Positions 21,468 to 33,214 of a stretch of 64,000 nt of DNA are shown here, piece after piece. The stretch comes from Pleurodeles waltl (lineage: Eukaryota > Chordata > Amphibia > Caudata > Salamandridae), in contig NC_090440.1 in NCBI RefSeq assembly GCF_031143425.1, positions 342,987,844-343,051,843 on the forward strand. The letters run 5' to 3'. A program made the translations under genes and the position numbers. The notes under the pieces were generated by a model. It ran no database searches and was not told the origin of the DNA. It worked only from the letters and a program-made list of their open reading frames with translations. Position 1 is the stretch's first letter, and every line of letters starts with the position of its first letter.

Positions 21468-21484
21468 GGAAATGAGAAAGAAAG
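21468..21484. repeat. Target-site duplication of the L1, left copy
   Basis: 'ggaaatgagaaagaaag', identical to 29059-29075 directly after the L1 poly(A). Its A/G-rich strand is typical of L1 endonuclease target choice. Confidence 0.97.
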
Positions 21485-22533
21485 GGGCCGGGAGCAAGAT
21501 GGTGTCGGCGTAGTGGAGAGGCTCGGAAGTCCTGCCCACCGGAACCAAGCACCAAGCTGCCAAAGCTGCTTCCCCCGTCGCTGAGAACTGCCGTGCTGCA
21601 ACGAGGATTTCCTTCACCAGAAAACCCGGCGTACGTCCTCTGCCGCTGCCGCTGGGATGAGGATCGCCCCTGTCCCCTCGCTGAAGAACGCGGGGGTGCC
21701 CGGCTGTTATCTTTTTTCTTCTTTTTACTCTGAAATCAGAGAGACGCGGTCAACGCTCTCAAGGCTGGACCGGCGTTCGGAGTAAGGACGCTGAACTGCT
21801 GCGTGCCGCGCTCCGGTAGGGGAAAAAAAAAAGAGAGAAGGAATCCTGAAAGCACACAGTGAGTACAGTGAGTGATTTTTTTAACTGGTAAGCGCGCAGA
21901 GACCCCTGGACCTTGCTGCTGTCCCCGGAGGGCTTTGGAAAAAGGTTCTTTCTTTGGCTTCCATTTAAGAAATGAAAGGGCTCGAGAAACCTGGGATATC
22001 CCTTGGGCTCTTTAAAATTTGATTATTTCTGGGGCTGCAGGAACCAGGCACGTGGAGGACGGGAATGGCAACGATAAAAAATTTAAAAAACTGCACAGTA
22101 ACCAACTAGTTTCTCTTTTTTTTTAAAAAGAAAAGGGGGAGTGAAAAATCTTCTTTTCAACACTGATACAGATGTATAAACATTAACGGTTGGCGGTTTC
22201 TTTTGACCATCTATTAAAGTATTTTGAATACAGGAGTACGTTATCAACTGGTAGTATTAGATTCTCCCATTCGATGCAGCTCTTTTTCTCATCTCCAGGG
22301 AAATAGAGGAGTGAGGTTAAAACATTTAAAGCTAAATAAAATCAGGAGGGGATAAATGAAAAACTGAAAGCTTCAGGCGTGTAATATAATGCAATGTAAT
22401 GCATCTTGGCATCTGTTTATCCCCTCACGGCCCTTTGAGGAGTGTGATTGAACGAACAATATCGGATGTATTAGCGGCAGCGGCGGGAGTTACAAGATTT
22501 ATTAGATTGTTATCTTATGCTGTAAAAACAAAT
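21485..22533 (+). promoter_or_regulatory. L1 5' UTR with YY1-like motif at the very start
   Basis: It begins ggggccgggagCAAGATGGTG. The CAAGATGG core at 21496-21503, within 20 bp of the start, matches the YY1-type site found at the same place in mammalian L1 promoters. The rest is about 1 kb without coding potential. The motif match is seen; the promoter role is inference. Confidence 0.6.
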
Positions 22534-24222
22534 ATGGCGCCCAAAACCATCCGGAATCTTGGAGACAAGAGTGAGGGAGCTAAGACGACACGTACTGGCA
22601 AGGATAAAGGAGAGACAGTAGGGGTAAATAAACGCTTGACTTCAATAACTGGTAAAGCGGCTGGGAAGAATATGTTTGGATCGATGGGAGATGCCAAGAT
22701 GGGTGACAGTACTACCCCCCGTCGGAAACTAGGTTGAAAGGCAAAAACCAGTCTACTATCACAGCCTTTCTTGCAGGTGGGGTGCAAGATAGTCTTCCTG
22801 TACATATAACCCCCTCCTCGGAAAGCAATGTGTTAGGGGAAGAAACCACTCCTCCATGTGCTAGAACAGAGACTGAAGATAGTAATAGAGAGATAAGTGA
22901 GAAGCTGCTTGGTCTCCCTGAGTGCAGGCAGTCCCGAACACAACAACCTGATCAAAATGAGCAGTCGGAGTGTCAAAATAAGGAAGGAACTATAAGTGCA
23001 TCAGGACCCACACTAGAAAAGGACGACTTAACTAACCCTTTAGGAAACTCTAAAAAATGGGATAAAGTAGCTGGAAAAGACCCCCAACTCATGGATTGGG
23101 GTAAAGATTGTAGCAATAAATTTTATTCCTTGACCGAAGAGTCCGATCTCAGCAGTGTTGATCTCAGTTTCAGTGAATCTGAAGGGAGTGAGACATCTGA
23201 GGCTGGCAACAAATCTCCAAGTAATGAACTTACAGTACAGCAGTACCGACAACGGAAACTTGTCGTAACACGCCCTGGCTCTCAGGGGGGTTTTGAAAAT
23301 GCAGCATCTATGAGTGGTAGGACCTTAAAGTGGGACTATTCAGGTATTGGCCTAGCAGATATTCCTACCAGTGGTTCTCAGGGCCCTGTTAACGAGAAAA
23401 TTGACACGGGAGCCTCTGCTGGTAACCCTGCAACGCATATACGATGGGCACCGAGGCAGGGATCCTGCAGTCAATATATAGCTCAATTAAAGAGCTGCAA
23501 ACTGAGTCTAGGATCGAAAGCCGGTGCGCAAGGATCGCTACAAAGAGACTGCAGGGGACGGTCCATAAGGTAGCAAAATCATGTACAGAGATTGAAGCTA
23601 AGCTAAGTTCAATGGAAGAAAGGATAGTGGCGGTTGAGGAGGATGTGAATACTCTTAAAGAGCAGAGCGCTGCGAGAGACGGACAACTGACGGATGTGAT
23701 GTGGAAAATGGAAGATTTGGAAAATAGACAGAGAAGTAACAATCTTCGATTTCTGGGCATACCAGAAGGGCTAGAAGGAAATAATATACAGGCGTATATG
23801 GTCAACCTTCTGCGTGGGGCCTTCCGAGAACTGGGGAACGGGATTGGCATAACGAGCTGCAGCGGGTCCATAGGTTTCCATTAACTCAACGGGAGGGGGG
23901 TCAACGGGCAGATTCTAAATATCCAAGAGCGATTTTGGTCTATTTTGGGAATTATTTACTACGACAGGAGATTGCTGACAAAACTCGTCCTAATACCCCA
24001 CGCTCTCTGGATGGGGTCACTTTTTTTACCCGCCCCGATTTTTGCCATGCTACTGTAGAGCGGAGATGGCGGCTACGACAGCTCATTAAACCATTCTTTG
24101 ACAAAGGAGGGGAAGCATATCTGTTGGCCCCTGCTAGACTTAAAACAGTAATGAATGGAAAAGTAAAAGTCTTTACCTCAGAAATTAAAGCAAAAGAATA
24201 TTTGATGTGGGTCAAGCAATAG
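22534..24222 (+). pseudogene. L1 ORF1 (RNA-binding chaperone)
   Basis: The likely start is ATG at 22534 (MAPKTI..), with an alternative in-frame ATG at 22399. It is read in four segments because of three frame changes (near 22735, 23450-23570 and 23885-23935). The first part is Lys- and Ser-rich. A coiled coil follows (about 23570-23735: repeated Leu/Val/Ile with EEDVNTLKEQ). Then comes the RRM-like segment NNLRFLGIPEG (about 23738-23770), a conserved landmark of L1 ORF1p, and the C-terminal domain with FTRPDF..ATVERR and KVFTS near the end. ORF1p normally trimerises and coats L1 RNA. This copy cannot make a full product. Confidence 0.8.
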
Positions 24223-24636
24223 AGTGTAGAAATATAGGGGAGGAAGTGGTGCTTAGGAGACGGGTGGGTGGGTGAGCCGTTGTATACACAACACCAATAT
24301 TCAGGCCATTGGTGGTCTGATTGCTCAACAAGGTGGGGGGCCAGTTCTGGGGTGGGAGGGAAGGAGCTGGGGAGGGGGAGGGAGGAGACTGGTCTGGGGA
24401 GGTGGAAGGGGGGATGGGGCGAATGCGGAGGAGGAGAGGGATAAAGGGGTAGGGAGGGGGGGAAAAACGAGGGGAAAAAATGGAAAGGAAAGGATCAAGG
24501 GAAGCGAGAGAGATGGGGTGGAAAAATAAGAAGTGTGGAGCAGGGGGAACAGAGAACTTAAGAGAAGGTGCAGTTAGATTTAAGGACCTAAGGGAGCAGA
24601 AAGAGGGGGGGGAATGGGAAACAACAAAAACAGTAA
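24223..24636 (+). other. L1 inter-ORF spacer, purine-rich
   Basis: About 410 bp with long G/A runs (for example 24350-24500) and no gene. Spacers between L1 ORFs vary among lineages; this one is long. Confidence 0.6.
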
Positions 24637-27600
24637 ATGGCTAGGCTTAGAATTGTTTCAATTAATATATGTGGATTAAATGACCCACGTAAAAGAAGGA
24701 GAGTGGCTGAAGAACTAAAAACCTTTAAGGCAGATATTTTTTGCTTACAAGAGACACATGTGGAATATAAAAATTCTGGGATCCTTGGTTCGCTTGGTAT
24801 GAAAGTGATTGCTCGGTCAGAACAAGAAGCTAGAACTAAAGGAGTAGCAATCTTAGATCGGACCAATAAACTAAATATTACTCTGCAGAAGACAGATACG
24901 GGCGGAAGATGGGTAATAGTAGAGTGTAGTTAAGGACATAGTAGCTTTACATTATGCTCTCTATACGGGGTGGTTACGGACGACCCAATAGTTGAAGATA
25001 CTCTTGCCATCGAGTTAACAGGATGGGCCCCTCCCTATATTATATGCAGGGACTTCAACTTTAATGGATCCTGGGAGGGACTACAGGATTTATTAGCATC
25101 TACAACCAAGAGGTATCAGGGGCGCAAACCTCAGGTATATAAGGCAATGGTTGCTATCCAGCAAGAATTAGGATTAGTGGACGCTTGGGTGAAGCTGCGC
25201 AAGCCAGACCCTGGATATACTTATTATTCGGCTCCTCATGTGAAACTAGCACGACTCGATTATTTTTTAATCTCTCCTGTATTTTTGAAGCAGGGTAAGA
25301 TTGAGCTATATTCACAGAATGTATCAGATCATAACCCTTTAGTTTTAGACTTAGAACTGGATGGGTTAGAACCAAAGGTTAGTAGATGGACATTTGAACA
25401 AGGGCTCCTTAAGGATCCGGAATATTGTGAGCATATGAGAAAGTGTATAGTGGAATTTTTGGGGTTTAATCAGGGGTCAGCTTCAGTGGAGATAGTCTGG
25501 GATACCTTGAAAGCAGGAATTCGTGGTGAAACATTGAGTTTTAGTATCAAAAGACAGAAGGATATCCAAGGCAGGATAAAAGTGTCCCAAGCAATGCTGC
25601 TGGAGGCAGAAAAGCAACTGATTATAGCTATAGAAACTGGAGTCGATGAAAGGAGGGCTCAGGAGGAAGTTGCTATAGTAAAAGCAGCAATGAACACGGA
25701 TACGGCCCAAAGAATAGCGGAGAAATATTTATCACAGCATGCACAAGGGTTTGAGTATGGAGAAAAAGTTGGGCGTTTGCTAGCGTTACGGGCAAGCCAG
25801 AAAACAGCATCTGGGGTTATCAGAGAGATTAAAAACTGGCAAGGCCAGATAGTAGCAGAAGTGGACGGAATTAGAAAGGTGTTCCATAGATATTATCAGG
25901 AAGTATATAATGATACATCTGTCTATCCGGAGGAAGAGATGTCGGAGTTTCTATACCCCATTAAGGTTGAGAAATTAGCCAAGAGTGACAATCTACGCCT
26001 GGGAGAGCGGATAGACATTTCAGAAATCGATAGGGCAATGAGTGATCTACCTACCGGAAAAGCTACGGGGCCCGACTCGATTCCTTTAGAATTCTTTAAA
26101 GTTTTTAAAGTATTATTACTCCCGGTAATGGCAGAGTTGTTTATTCAGGTTCAGAATGGAGGGGAAATCCCCCCATCTTGGGATCTGGCTAATATAGTTA
26201 TGTTTTTGAAGAAGGGGAAACCCCCGTTAAATCCGGCTTCATACCGCCCGATCACATTAATAAATAGTGATGTTAAAATATACTCAAAGATACTGGCTGC
26301 ACGACTATCGCTGGTGATCAAGAAGCTTGTTTCCCCTAGGCAGCATGGGTTTGTCCCAGGAAGAGATACTACTAATCATATCCAGAGAGTTTTAGCACTC
26401 TTGGATGCTACGGCGGTAGCTAAGGAGCCTATGGCGGTCGCATTATTAGACGCAGAGAAGGCGTTTGACCGGGTGAACTGGAATTATCTGTGGTATGTTA
26501 TGGAATATTATGGGTTAGGGAAGAAATTTATTGTAGCAGTAAGGGCTCTATATAGATCACCGGCCGTGAAAATACAATTAATGGGAGGACAATCCGAGAG
26601 TATTCTGATCAGGAGAGGTACTAGGCAGGGATGCCCATGCTCCCCTCTCTTGTTTGCTTTGTATATAGACCCTTTGCTCAGACAGTTGGAGGCAAATAGC
26701 AAGATTCCACCAATACGTAGGCAGGGATGGGATACAAAAGGTTTAGCATATGCAGATGATATAGCCATATTAACGCCCTCCCCCGATTTAACACTGAGAG
26801 AGGTTAAAGAGGTGACGACAAAATTTGGAAACTTCTCTGGATACCTGTTAAATAGTGCTAAAACGCAGCTGTTGGTTAATCAATACACAAATACCAAAGA
26901 CACTCGGAGAGTGGATCATGCAGTATATTTAGGTATCAATATTACACCAATGATAGATGAAATTGTTAATTTGAATATAGATCCTATACTTGCGAAAGCC
27001 AGAGAAGATATGTGCAGATGGAATAATTTACATCTGACTATTGTGGGGAGGTGTAATATGGTGAAAATGATTTTCCTCCCTAAACTGTAGTATCTATTTC
27101 GTGCCATACCATTGAGTTTTACTAATCTCAGATTTAAAGAGATAGAAAGTGTGATTATGAGATTTATTTGGGCATATGGTAAATGTAGAAGAGCAAGCAA
27201 ACTTATGTCTCTTCCTCGAGAAAGGGGGGGGGTGGTCTTTACCGAATATAAAATTATATCAAATGGCAGCAGCTTTTCAGTACATGCGCCCATTATGGGG
27301 TCCCAAGAAAGAAGGAATCACGGAAGTGGACTGCCCCAATATGTACGAGCTGCAGATAGGATCAGTTGCCAATGGGTGTCTGGTAACATATCATGAGCCT
27401 GGATATTATAAGAAAACTAGATATAAGGTTTTGGGAGCAGCCTATAAGTGTTGGCGATTATGGTATAAGAAGAAAGGATTTGTTAGATATAATAATTATA
27501 CCATGATTGAGAAGAATCCATTGCTCCCTGAGATTTTTCAGGATAAATACATGGCAAACTGGTCCTCTTTAGGCATAAGCAGGTTAGGGAATTTTTTTGA

Positions 27601-28252
27601 TAATTTCGGGGTTAAGGCATTTGGAGATTTACAGGAGCATTATGGTCTAGAGCAAAGGGACTTTTTCAAATATTTACAGATAGGGGATTTTCTAGGGAAA
27701 AAAACAGGAGGTGTGCAGGGATTTAGAAGTAATCAACTGCTGAATGATATCCTGGCTAATCCCAATATAACTATCAGGTCGATTTACCCTTTAATGTTGG
27801 CGGATCAGCTAGATGATTTAGAGAAGCATAAGGAGAGGTGGAGCAAAATACTGGTGGATGGGAGTAATAACTTTATGAGGTCATTGGAGTTGGGATGCAC
27901 CATTTTATTATCTTCTTCCTTGCAAGCGCAACACTATAAGACCATGTTCGACTTGTATCATACTCCAGCTCACCTCACCAAATGGGGGTGTTCAGCAGGA
28001 ACAAACTGTCCAAGATGTGGGATGTATGGCACAGATATCATACATATGATGGCTACATGTGGGGAACTAAAGGCCTCGAGGGAAGGTTTTCAATCTGTTT
28101 TGAAGGAGGTTTTGGGATGTGATTTTGTCCTTACACCCGAGATTATGGTTTTCCGGGTTGCTGGCGATGTGGGTGGTCCACATAGAGCATTTATTTTTGT
28201 AGCTATGGCAGTATATCGAATATGTATATCATCCGCATGGCTGAATGTATGA
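24637..28252 (+). pseudogene. L1 ORF2 (endonuclease, reverse transcriptase, Cys-rich C-terminus)
   Basis: It starts MARLRIVSINICGLND with the APE-type endonuclease motifs CLQETH (about 24745-24762) and SDHNPL (about 25325-25342). An in-frame TAA at 24931 separates the first 98 codons from the next long frame (to 27090). RT motifs follow: ATGPDSIP, YRPITLIN, LLDAEKAFDRVNW, GTRQGCPCSPLLF and AYADDIAIL (YADD at about 26748-26759). There is then a TAG at 27088. The same frame continues to about 27230, where a run of eight G at a frame change leads into 27176-28252. The C-terminus has CPRCGMYGTD..H..ATC, the L1 cysteine motif. All catalytic signatures are intact; only two stops and one frameshift disable it. 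Confidence 0.88.
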
Positions 28253-29058
28253 CCTCCGTCCTGGCAGCAATGGTTGGCTAGGCTGCTTTCTGTATATCAT
28301 TTGGAGATGGCATTATATGAACGCAAGGGGAAGCACGCTAGGAGGAAAGGGAAGGCAATATGGGGGCCACTTCAGGTTTGGATCCGGACTCACAATGATT
28401 AGCGTTTAAATAAACCCCCCCCCCTTTCAGTGTTGAGTATTACTCCTAATCTGGATTAGTCGGGTGGTAATGCACCGTATTATTTAGTCAGGCGATGTTT
28501 TTTTTTTTTTTCTTCTTTTCTCTCCACTGTCTGTTTCTCCACTCTCGGTTCAGAATTTTATGTTTTCAGTCTAAAGTGATGTAAGAATATAAATTTTAAA
28601 AAAAAGGAAATAAGAATAACATCGACAGATAGTGAAAGAACTCTAATACTTATGATTAATAACTGTGGTTCGATGAGTGAATCCCCTATAGTAGATTTAC
28701 TGTCAAAAGAACTAACATCATTCTACAGCATAGGTTCTCCTTTCTGGCATCTATTTACAGACTTTTAAATGTGATAAACATGTTTTCCATAGATTTTTGC
28801 GTAGATGTGAGTTTATATTTCATTCTTTGGAATATTGTGAGTTGTGGTATCCTTTGATTTGAAGAATTAGTTTTTAAAGTCACTACATGTTCCATAATGC
28901 ACTAGAGTGGTTGATAGGGAAGATACTATAAATAATTTGAAAAAACACTTAGACACCGTGAACAAGACCAGTAGGTCAAAACGCGTCAGTGGTTTGGTTT
29001 GGTGATTTATGTGACTGCAATTAAAAAAAGCATAATAACTCTAAAAAAAAAAAAAAAA
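28253..29058 (+). other. L1 3' UTR and poly(A) tail
   Basis: About 790 bp of AT-rich sequence with T12 (about 28499-28511), an earlier A8 run (about 28599-28606) and the terminal A16. No gene. Confidence 0.85.
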
Positions 29059-30599
29059 GGAAATGAGAAAGAAAGAAATAAACGATTTAAAGGAGATAGA
29101 AGAGAAAGAATGTAAATTACAGGTAACTGGCCAATACACTGTTCGGCAACCTCTCTACCCTATCCTTAAGAAACCGCACAATGATTTTTTGTTACTAGAT
29201 TGCCCTCCACCTCCGTATGTCGTTCCTTCTGCCCCTCATGATTTAGCTGAGGTCTCCGGTTCGGAGCAACAGAAGATACGAGACAGTCGCTCTATGTTGC
29301 CTGCTGACCGTGCGTCTGAGCTTAGATCTATTGCTCGTAAAGCAATTCGTAGCGTTGTCTATGCTTCTGAACTTTTAGACAACATGAAAGGGTGGACAGA
29401 AAAGGAGCAGCTATATTTTACTGAGGCATTTGGCACTATTCTGAAATATTCTGATGAGTTAGAGCCCGATGATGTAGCAGCTGATCGTAAGCAAATGCGT
29501 GATGGTCTTTTTGTTTTCTCCCAGGTAGCTGATGCAATCAGGCGTTTGGTGAAATTATGTGTTGCTGCAGTCCATTTGCGAGAGGAGAAAAGGGCCGCGG
29601 ACGTAGTTGCACGGACATCTCAGAACGGCGGGTTGCAAGCTTCCATCTTCGGAACAGATAAGACTATGATAGTTCACGCAAAACCAATGCGGAAGCCCGC
29701 ACCTTTGTATGTTCCTCCTAAAGGATCGGGTACAAGTGATGATAAAACTTATGTTGATGCTAAGGGTTATTTTATTTATAATTGGGTGTATCCTCTTTGG
29801 AATGGGCAGATATAATGGCACTTAAAACAGCATTACCTGACCCGCAGAATAATCCAGCCGCCTTTTATGAGGAAGTTGAGGGAGCAATTAGTTCTTTTAC
29901 TATGACTTTGTTGACATTGATTTATTTTTCGGATTGATATTACCGCCAGATATGTGGAGAATTGTTCGTAACGTTGATGATTGTGTAGCTTTTGGGGCGT
30001 CATGGAAAGATTTAGAACAGGTGGACAGGGATAGTGAACCTGCGAAAAAGCCATATCAGTTGATTCTAGATCTTCCCGCAGCCATATTAGTTAAGTTAAA
30101 AATGATTATTCCCCCTAAAAAGATAGATTGGACTGTTTTAGCGTGTTGCAAGCAAAAGGCAGATGAATCGGTCTCTGATTTCTTTACACACTTTGAAGAA
30201 GCATTTCATGATTTTAGCAGACAGTTATTGTCAAATGATACGGGCAGACATTTGTTAGTTGATAAATATGTCGCAAATCTGTTACCAGGAATAGCTAGTT
30301 GTCTAAAAGCTAGTGAAAGTTCAGGGACTACCTCTACTCCGGTTTCTCTTTTGACTATGGCTCAGTATTATGAACGTCAGGAATTAGAAGCAAAAGGTAG
30401 CGAGGATAAAAAGATTAAAGAATTAAAGATGAAGGTTATGTTGGCTCAAGCTTATGGTTGGCCTTTTAAAGGTAGTGATAGAGGTGGACGTGGATCTTAT
30501 GGTTCTTCTTACACTCGTTCGAATTTGTCTGTTGATCAGTGTGCGTATTGTAAGAAATTTGGGTATTGGGCTGCCGATTGTCCACCACTACGTGTTTAG

Positions 30600-31126
30600 C
30601 AGTGTTCACGTGGTCGGGGAGAAATGAGAAATCGCTCAGGATATTCAGGGCCTAGAAGAAGCATGAATGATCATGCTAGGTTTGATGCTAATGTGCGAAG
30701 GCAGGATGGGTTCAATACTTTTGATAGACGGATACCAGATGTCTAACTATGTGTAGCCTGATTTCCAAGATTCTGCTTATGCATAGGATTGCCTAGGATG
30801 GGGTATGGAATCAGTTGAAGTTCCAGTAGATCAGACGGGGTCCCTATGTTAAAGCAGATGTTTTGGGCTCTACTGATCAGTTTTTGTTTGATACAGGAGC
30901 TACTCGTAGCGCCTTCTCTAAACAATTGTTTCCAAGGGCTCCCCTGTCTGGCTTAACCATTACATCGATAGGTTTCGATGGAACACCTTCCCCTAGCCCA
31001 TTGTCACAACCACTTGCATTCCATGTTCATAAATTTACTGCTCCATGTCCGTTTTTGCTTTCTCCAAATACACCAAACAATATTGTGGGTCTTGATATGC
31101 TCAAGAATTTCAGGGCTACAATATGA
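30600..31126 (+). pseudogene. pro: Inner provirus protease region
   Basis: The aspartic protease active site FDTGATRSAF is intact (Asp-Thr-Gly at 30890-30898). A flap-like Gly/Pro-rich segment follows, and then NNIVGLDML (about 31077-31103), the second conserved protease motif. The first 260 bp are broken by frame changes. A TGA directly follows the protease frame at 31124-31126, before RT. Confidence 0.8.
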
Positions 31127-31141
31127 TGCTCTCCTGAAGGG

Positions 31142-32561
31142 GTGCGTGTTATTTTGAATGATAATCCTCCTGTGATGGAAAGAGTTTGTCTTGTTAAAGA
31201 GGATATTGTATTAGCTTCAATCCCTAGTACTTTGTGGGCTACTTCAGATACTGATGTCGGACAAATGTTTATTCCACTGGTACATATTAGTGTCAAGGAG
31301 GAAGATGTATTGCCACATTTGCCTCAATACAAAATTTCACAGGAGGGCGAAGAAGCACTCATACGAATTGTGCATGATCTTATTGCAGTCGGAGTTGTTG
31401 AGGAAGTTCTGTATAATGTTTGTAACAGTCCGATTCTTCCTATTCTGAAAAAGGATACTGATACTAGGATTTACCGATTCATTATTGATTTACGAGAAGT
31501 GAATAAGATTGTGGTACCACAATATCTGTGGTATCTGACATCACAACACTTATTACTTTGGTTCCCACCGACAGCAACTATGTTCTGTGTGATAGACTTG
31601 AAGAATGCTTTCTTTTCGATCCCTATTCATCCTGACAGCCGATATTTGTTTGGTTTTACTTTGAATAAACGATCATCTAGATTTTGCAGAGTTCCTCAAG
31701 GCTATACTGAGAGTCCTAGTATTTATAGTGAAGTGTTAAAATGACAACTTGATTCTTTTGATTTGCCTGAAGGTGTGGCTCTCTTACAATATGTCAATGA
31801 TATTTTGTTGGCAGCTGATTCCCCTGAGCAATGTGAAAAGTGCACTTTGTCCTTACTTTCTTTTCTTGCTTCACACCATCATAAAGTGTCACGAAAGAAA
31901 TTGCAAAATTGTAGACCAAAGGTAACCTATTTAGGTCACCTTTTGTCTAAGGAGGGCCGTGCACTTACATCAGATCGTATTCAAGCAATTTTAGATACAC
32001 CAGTACCCTCTACTCAGAAAGATGTTCATGCATTCCTTGGTCTTACTTCTTTTTGTAGGCAATGGATATTAGGGTTTTCACACATTGTCAAACCTTTGCT
32101 AGCACTTTTGACTAAAGATACTCCAATGCCCCTCCCATGGACAGATGAATGTGAGACTGCTTTCCGGCAGCTACGACAAGCCCTTTGTTCAGCACCAGTG
32201 TTAGGTACTCCAGATTACACGAAGCCTTTTGCACTTTACGTTCATGAGAAAGATGCATGTGCATTGTCAGTTTTACTACAGACGCATGGCGATAAGCAGC
32301 GTCCCTGTGCATATTTTTCAGCAGTACTTGATCCTGTCACTCGAGCGTTGCCTGGGTGTTTTCGTTCAGATGTGGCAACAGCTGTGTCAATACGTCAGAG
32401 TGAAGGGATAGTTTTGCCACATAAGCTGTTGATATTAGTACCCCATGCAGTTAATGCTCTTTAAAATCAAACAAAGACGCAACATTTAACTAGCGCTTGC
32501 CTGACAGGATATGAATTGACATTGCTGGCTCCTCACATTACACTGAACAGATGTGCAACAC
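31142..32561 (+). pseudogene. pol: Inner provirus reverse transcriptase and start of RNase H
   Basis: The RT polymerase domain has VIDLKNAFFSIPIHPDSR (about 31591-31644) and FCRVPQGYTESP (about 31683-31718). The catalytic box is YVND (31790-31801), where the first Asp of YVDD is Asn. An in-frame stop at 31742-31744 separates two readable segments. The connection domain (FLGLTSFCRQWI, LLALLTKDTP) and the start of RNase H follow to 32464. The reading continues degenerately to 32561, where the MITE intrudes. Gamma/epsilon-like class I RT is the best family match by motif. Confidence 0.85.
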
Positions 32562-32564
32562 TAA

Positions 32565-33211
32565 GGGCCAGATGTACCAAAAATCCAAATTGCGACTTGC
32601 AATTTGCGAGTCCCTGCGACTCGCAAATTGCAAGTCGCAATTTGGTATGCAGAAAGGTGTCTCAGACACCTTCTGCAACTCGCAATGGGGTCGCAAAGAC
32701 CCACCTCATTAATATTAATGAGGTGGCTCGCAGTTTGCGACCCCATTGCGAGTGTGGGCACTCACGGGGATGGTGGCCTGCTGGAGACAGCAGACCACCA
32801 TGTCCGTGACTGCTTTTTAATAAAGCAGTTTTTTTTTTCCATCTGCAGCCCGTTTTCCTTAAAGGAAAACAAGCTGCACTTGGAAAAAAATACAGAAACC
32901 TTTAGTTTCGGATTTTTCAGGGCAGGGAGTGGTCCATTGGACCACTGCCTGCTCTGAAAAAATATTTTCTATTCCAGTCACAAAGGGGAAGTGGATGGTA
33001 ACTGCGATTTCGCGGTCGCAAATGGAATTGAATTGCATGGCGAGTCGCAAATAGGAAGGGAACACCCCTTCCTATTTGCGAGTCGGAAATGCATTTTGCG
33101 AGTCGGATCCAACTCGCAAAATGCATTTCTGCATACCGGTGAGGCTTTTGCGCCTTGCAAATGTTTTTTTTTGCCGTTTGAGACTCGCAAACGCTTTGCT
33201 ACATCTGGCCC
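32565..33211. mobile_element. 647-bp MITE inside the inner provirus RNase H
   Basis: The ends are GGGCCAGATGTACCAAA and the inverse of GGGCCAGATGTAGCAAA. The target duplication is TAA (32562-32564 and 33212-33214), compatible with PIF/Harbinger. The pol frame is continuous across the empty site, and the outer provirus has the matching uninterrupted segment (ATLLP around 42177). The interior is full of 'tttgcgagtcgcaa' repeats and secondary palindromes (for example 32921-32963). The ORFs here are artefacts of these repeats. Confidence 0.92.
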
Positions 33212-33214
33212 TAA

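Larger units (their letters stand above)
21485..29058 (+). mobile_element. Near full-length L1-type LINE (7,574 bp) in the inner gag
   Basis: It has a 5' UTR, ORF1, ORF2, a 3' UTR and a 16-nt poly(A) (29043-29058), flanked by perfect 17-bp target duplications. It is in the same orientation as the host provirus. ORF1 carries three frame changes. ORF2 carries two stops and one frameshift. The element arrived essentially complete and decayed later, since the 5' UTR begins at the duplication. Confidence 0.95.
21122..30599 (+). pseudogene. gag: Inner provirus gag, split by an L1 insertion
   Basis: Gag encodes the virion structural proteins. The start is taken at 21122 because the encoded N-terminus soon reaches PPEGTP, shared with the outer gag. 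Frame changes and a TGA follow before the L1 at 21485-29058. Removing the L1 restores continuity at the duplicated 17 bp. From 29076 onwards the frame has a PPPPY late motif (29204-29218), then one frameshift near 29815-29934. Next come a capsid C-terminal region with a major-homology-like segment (about 30145-30210) and an NC zinc knuckle at 30540-30581. In this knuckle the histidine of the CCHC pattern is Tyr. The gag frame ends in TAG at 30597, followed by 49 further open codons, basic and Gly/Arg-rich, that may be NC sequence beyond a mutated codon or readthrough. Confidence 0.8.
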
